Part shown: piece by piece, positions 5,895 through 7,659 of the stretch
Layout: every line of letters starts with the position of its first letter
Numbering within the stretch: the first letter of the stretch is position 1
Program-made: the position numbers and the translations under genes
NCBI GenBank assembly: GCA_002299975.1
Contig: DBOT01000037.1
Span: 1 to 7,659, forward strand
Length of the DNA stretch: 7,659 nt
Direction of reading: 5' to 3'
From: Lactobacillaceae bacterium UBA639
Lineage (GTDB): Bacteria; Bacillota; Bacilli; Lactobacillales; Lactobacillaceae
Notes under the pieces: generated by a model
What the model was told of the DNA's origin: nothing
The model's database searches: none
The model's input: only the letters and a program-made list of their open reading frames with translations

Positions 5895-5920
5895 TTTCTC
5901 ATCCCTCTCTGCTTATATGC

Positions 5921-5932
5921 TTGCGCACGCAA
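5921..5932. promoter_or_regulatory. MarR-type operator in the marR promoter
   Basis: TTGCGCACGCAA begins two bases after the -10 of marR and covers the expected start of transcription, so bound protein would block RNA polymerase. It is identical to the copy at 5469-5480. Confidence 0.8.
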
Positions 5933-5934
5933 CT

Positions 5935-5962
5935 ATTATAACATGGTTAACTACAATGTCAA
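5935..5962 (-). promoter_or_regulatory. marR promoter
   Basis: On the minus strand, TTGACA (5957-5962), a 16-base spacer and TATAAT (5935-5940) are both perfect consensus hexamers. The promoter should be strong when not repressed, which suits tight control by the palindrome immediately downstream. The marR ATG is about 40 bases further on. Confidence 0.9.
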
Positions 5963-6034
5963 AAGAAAGAACTGGATACAGCTCCCCCGCTCCTCCCAAA
6001 TAGGTAAAAGCACCCTATCCATCCGATTAGTCGT

Positions 6035-6080
6035 CACTATAATACATATTGCTTTCCATTTTCGCTTACCGCACTATAAT
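6035..6080 (+). promoter_or_regulatory. Probable promoter region of the osmC-lplA operon
   Basis: Two perfect TATAAT hexamers lie at 6038-6043 and 6075-6080, each inside the repeated 9-mer CACTATAAT. Neither has a good -35; TTTCCA (6053-6058) is 16 bases before the second. The 6075 hexamer is 30 bases ahead of the osmC start and is the likelier one. CTTAC (6065-6069) and GTAAG (6084-6088) flank it as a short inverted repeat. The rest of the 215-base gap between marR and osmC holds only the divergent marR promoter and operator. Confidence 0.55.
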
Positions 6081-6109
6081 TAAGTAAGGGAATTCAAAGG
6101 AGGATATTT

Positions 6110-6538
6110 ATGATGGCAGAGAAAGTACTGTACCAAACCGTCGTCGAGAACAAGGAAGGCATCCAGGGCCACGCCAAGGTTATTACCGGTGGTGACCTCG
6201 ACGTGCTCACCAGCAATCCGGTTCACGATACCCCGGGCACCAACCCGGAGCAACTGATCGGCCTGGCACTGGCCACCTGCCTCAACGCAACCATTGAGGC
6301 GGAAGAGAAGCGTCGGGGACTGTCCCACCAGAGCGTTATCCGGGTCGGCATCAAGATGGGCTTTGATAACCCCGGCTTCCAATTCTGGCTCGATGCGCAG
6401 GTCAAGATTCCCCAGGTCAGCCATGATGAAGCGGTTGCCATCCTCGAAAAATGCGAGAAGCGTTGTCCAGTCGCCAAGCTTCTCCAGAACAGTGACAACG
6501 TTAAAGTGCACCTCGTTGATGACTTCGATTTTAACTAA
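6110..6538 (+). CDS. OsmC/Ohr-family thiol peroxidase
   Basis: This 142-residue cytoplasmic protein has the OsmC/Ohr features: T-N-P-E-Q-L-I (44-50), the peroxidatic cysteine in A-T-C-L-N-A (Cys57), and the resolving cysteine in K-R-C-P-V-A (Cys119). Cys115 is an extra one. Enzymes of this family reduce organic hydroperoxides or peroxynitrite by forming a Cys57-Cys119 disulfide. The known reductants of Ohr are lipoylated proteins or dihydrolipoamide, which is notable because the next gene, 14 bases on, is a lipoate ligase. AGGAGG lies six bases before the first ATG and nine before the second at 6113, so either may be used. No OhrR gene is adjacent; the neighbouring MarR lacks the OhrR cysteine. 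Subfamily (Ohr or OsmC) is not settled here. Confidence 0.92.
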   Translation: MMAEKVLYQTVVENKEGIQGHAKVITGGDLDVLTSNPVHDTPGTNPEQLIGLALATCLNATIEAEEKRRGLSHQSVIRVGIKMGFDNPGFQFWLDAQVKIPQVSHDEAVAILEKCEKRCPVAKLLQNSDNVKVHLVDDFDFN

Positions 6539-6552
6539 GGAAGGATCACATA

Positions 6553-7566
6553 ATGAAATACCTTGTAACTGATAACCGCGATATCCGGTACAATCTGGCA
6601 CTTGAGACCTACCTGATGGAGCACGCCTACCTTGACGAACCTATCCTGTACTTCTACATCAACTCCCCCTGCATTATCCTGGGTCGTTACCAGGACGCCT
6701 ACGAGGAGATCAATCAGGAATACGTAAAGCAGCATAACATCATCGTCACCCGGCGGACCTCTGGCGGTGGGGCCGTTTACGACGACCTCGGCAACGTTAG
6801 CTTCAGTTTCATCACCAAGGACGACGGGGACTCGATCGGCAACTTCCGGAAGTTCACCGATCCCGTGATCAAGGCCCTACATAAGCTTGGCGCCACCCAG
6901 GCTGAGCTGTCCGGGCGCAACGACCTCCAAATCAACGGGAAGAAATTCTCGGGAAACGCAATGAAGACCGAAAAAGGACGGATGTTCTCCCACGGGACCC
7001 TGATGTACGACGTCGACCTGGACGTCATCGGTAAAGCCCTGAATGTCCCGGCCGACAAGATTGCCTCCAAGGGTATCAAGTCCGTCCACAGCCGGGTCAC
7101 CAACCTAAAGCCGTTCTTCAAGCCCGAATACCAACACCTGACCATTGAAAAATTCCGGGACACCTTAGCCAAGACTATCCTGGGTGTCGACGACCTGAAG
7201 GATGCCCGCGAATACCAACTGGACGATGAGACGAAGAAGAACGTCGAGCAGCTCAACCAGGCCGTCTACAGCAACTGGGACTGGGTCTACGGCGAATCAC
7301 CAAAGGCGGCCCTCCAGCATCGGCAGCACTTTGCCCAGGGGACAGTCGATTTCCGGATCAACCTGGAAGGTGGCCGCATCAAAGCCCTCAAGACCTATGG
7401 TGATTTCTTCGGCCAGCGGGCAATCAGTGAGTTTGAGCAGCGGCTGATCGGGGTCCGTTATGACGAGGAAGACGTCAAAGATGCTTTAAAAGACGTCCGA
7501 ATCAGTGACTACTTCGGCAAAATTCCCGAGGACGCGATTCTGAACCTTCTTTTACAACAAAAATAA
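6553..7566 (+). CDS. lplA: Lipoate--protein ligase
   Basis: This 337-residue enzyme activates free lipoate with ATP to lipoyl-AMP and attaches it to lysines of lipoyl domains (pyruvate dehydrogenase E2, glycine cleavage H or GcvH-like proteins). The catalytic N-terminal domain has R-R-T-S-G-G-G-A-V-Y (67-76) and G-R-N-D-L (121-125). It also has N-G-K-K-F-S-G-N-A (128-136), where Lys131 matches the catalytic Lys133 of E. coli LplA. The C-terminal accessory domain (about 250-337) is present, so length is normal for the bacterial type. Asp77 replaces the His usually found after the Tyr in the Y-H-D part of the first motif. GGAAGG precedes the ATG by about eight bases. It shares the transcript with osmC and ends before a clear terminator. 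Confidence 0.95.
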   Translation: MKYLVTDNRDIRYNLALETYLMEHAYLDEPILYFYINSPCIILGRYQDAYEEINQEYVKQHNIIVTRRTSGGGAVYDDLGNVSFSFITKDDGDSIGNFRKFTDPVIKALHKLGATQAELSGRNDLQINGKKFSGNAMKTEKGRMFSHGTLMYDVDLDVIGKALNVPADKIASKGIKSVHSRVTNLKPFFKPEYQHLTIEKFRDTLAKTILGVDDLKDAREYQLDDETKKNVEQLNQAVYSNWDWVYGESPKAALQHRQHFAQGTVDFRINLEGGRIKALKTYGDFFGQRAISEFEQRLIGVRYDEEDVKDALKDVRISDYFGKIPEDAILNLLLQQK

Positions 7567-7568
7567 GC

Positions 7569-7607
7569 AAACAGGAAGTCGAAAAACACCAACTCGACTT
7601 CCTGTTT
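7569..7607 (+). terminator. Rho-independent terminator of the osmC-lplA operon
   Basis: AAACAGGAAGTCGA (7569-7582) pairs perfectly with 7594-7607 to make a 14-bp stem with an 11-base A-rich loop. The 3' arm merges into a run of T. It starts two bases after the lplA stop. The 5' side is A-rich as well, so it may also work on the other strand. Bases 7608-7659 are AT-rich with no feature I can support. Confidence 0.92.
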
Positions 7608-7659
7608 TTTACTTTTGGTAGATTGCAAGAAATAACTTTCTAAATTTCAAGAATAAGTT

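Noticed and set aside
6080..6601. Open frame of 173 codons on the minus strand
   Set aside because: It is antisense to the OsmC-family gene, which has conserved catalytic cysteines and a perfect ribosome-binding site.

Overview
The window looks like a piece of chromosome from a moderately high-GC member of the Lactobacillaceae, probably a Limosilactobacillus-type heterofermenter. The coding regions are GC-rich with G/C-ending codons, the gaps between genes are AT-rich, the ribosome-binding sites are strong AGGAGG/GGAGGG types, and the gene families are typical of that group. I cannot name the species from sequence alone. There are eight protein genes (two of them broken), one tRNA and two clear rho-independent terminators.

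Left part, minus strand (25-3682). A tRNA-Thr with the uncommon anticodon AGU lies at the left edge. To its right is a compact four-gene operon read right to left: a P1B-type heavy-metal ATPase lacking its own metal-binding domain, a separate 75-residue HMA metallochaperone, a Dps/ferritin-like protein whose ferroxidase residues appear to be lost and which ends in an acidic tail, and an FNR-like (FLP-type) regulator. The operon promoter has a good -10 and almost no -35. A 14-bp FNR-type palindrome is centred at about -41.5 from the predicted start of transcription. This suggests that the last gene's product activates its own operon, linking metal export to redox state.

Middle, minus strand (3754-5962). 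A MarR-family regulator is followed by a luciferase-like flavin monooxygenase and an NmrA-like NAD(P)H-binding protein. The same 12-bp palindrome, TTGCGCACGCAA, lies two bases downstream of the -10 of marR and of a second -10 in front of the monooxygenase gene, so MarR probably represses both. The two enzyme genes carry three separate lesions (a start codon changed to ATA, an in-frame TAA, and a frameshift), while the regulator and both operators are intact: a regulon that has kept its switch and is losing its output.

Right part, plus strand (6038-7607). An OsmC/Ohr-type peroxidase gene and a lipoate-protein ligase gene sit 14 bases apart and share a terminator. Ohr enzymes are known to be reduced by lipoylated proteins, so the pairing makes functional sense. 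The last 50 bases after the terminator are AT-rich and show nothing I can support.
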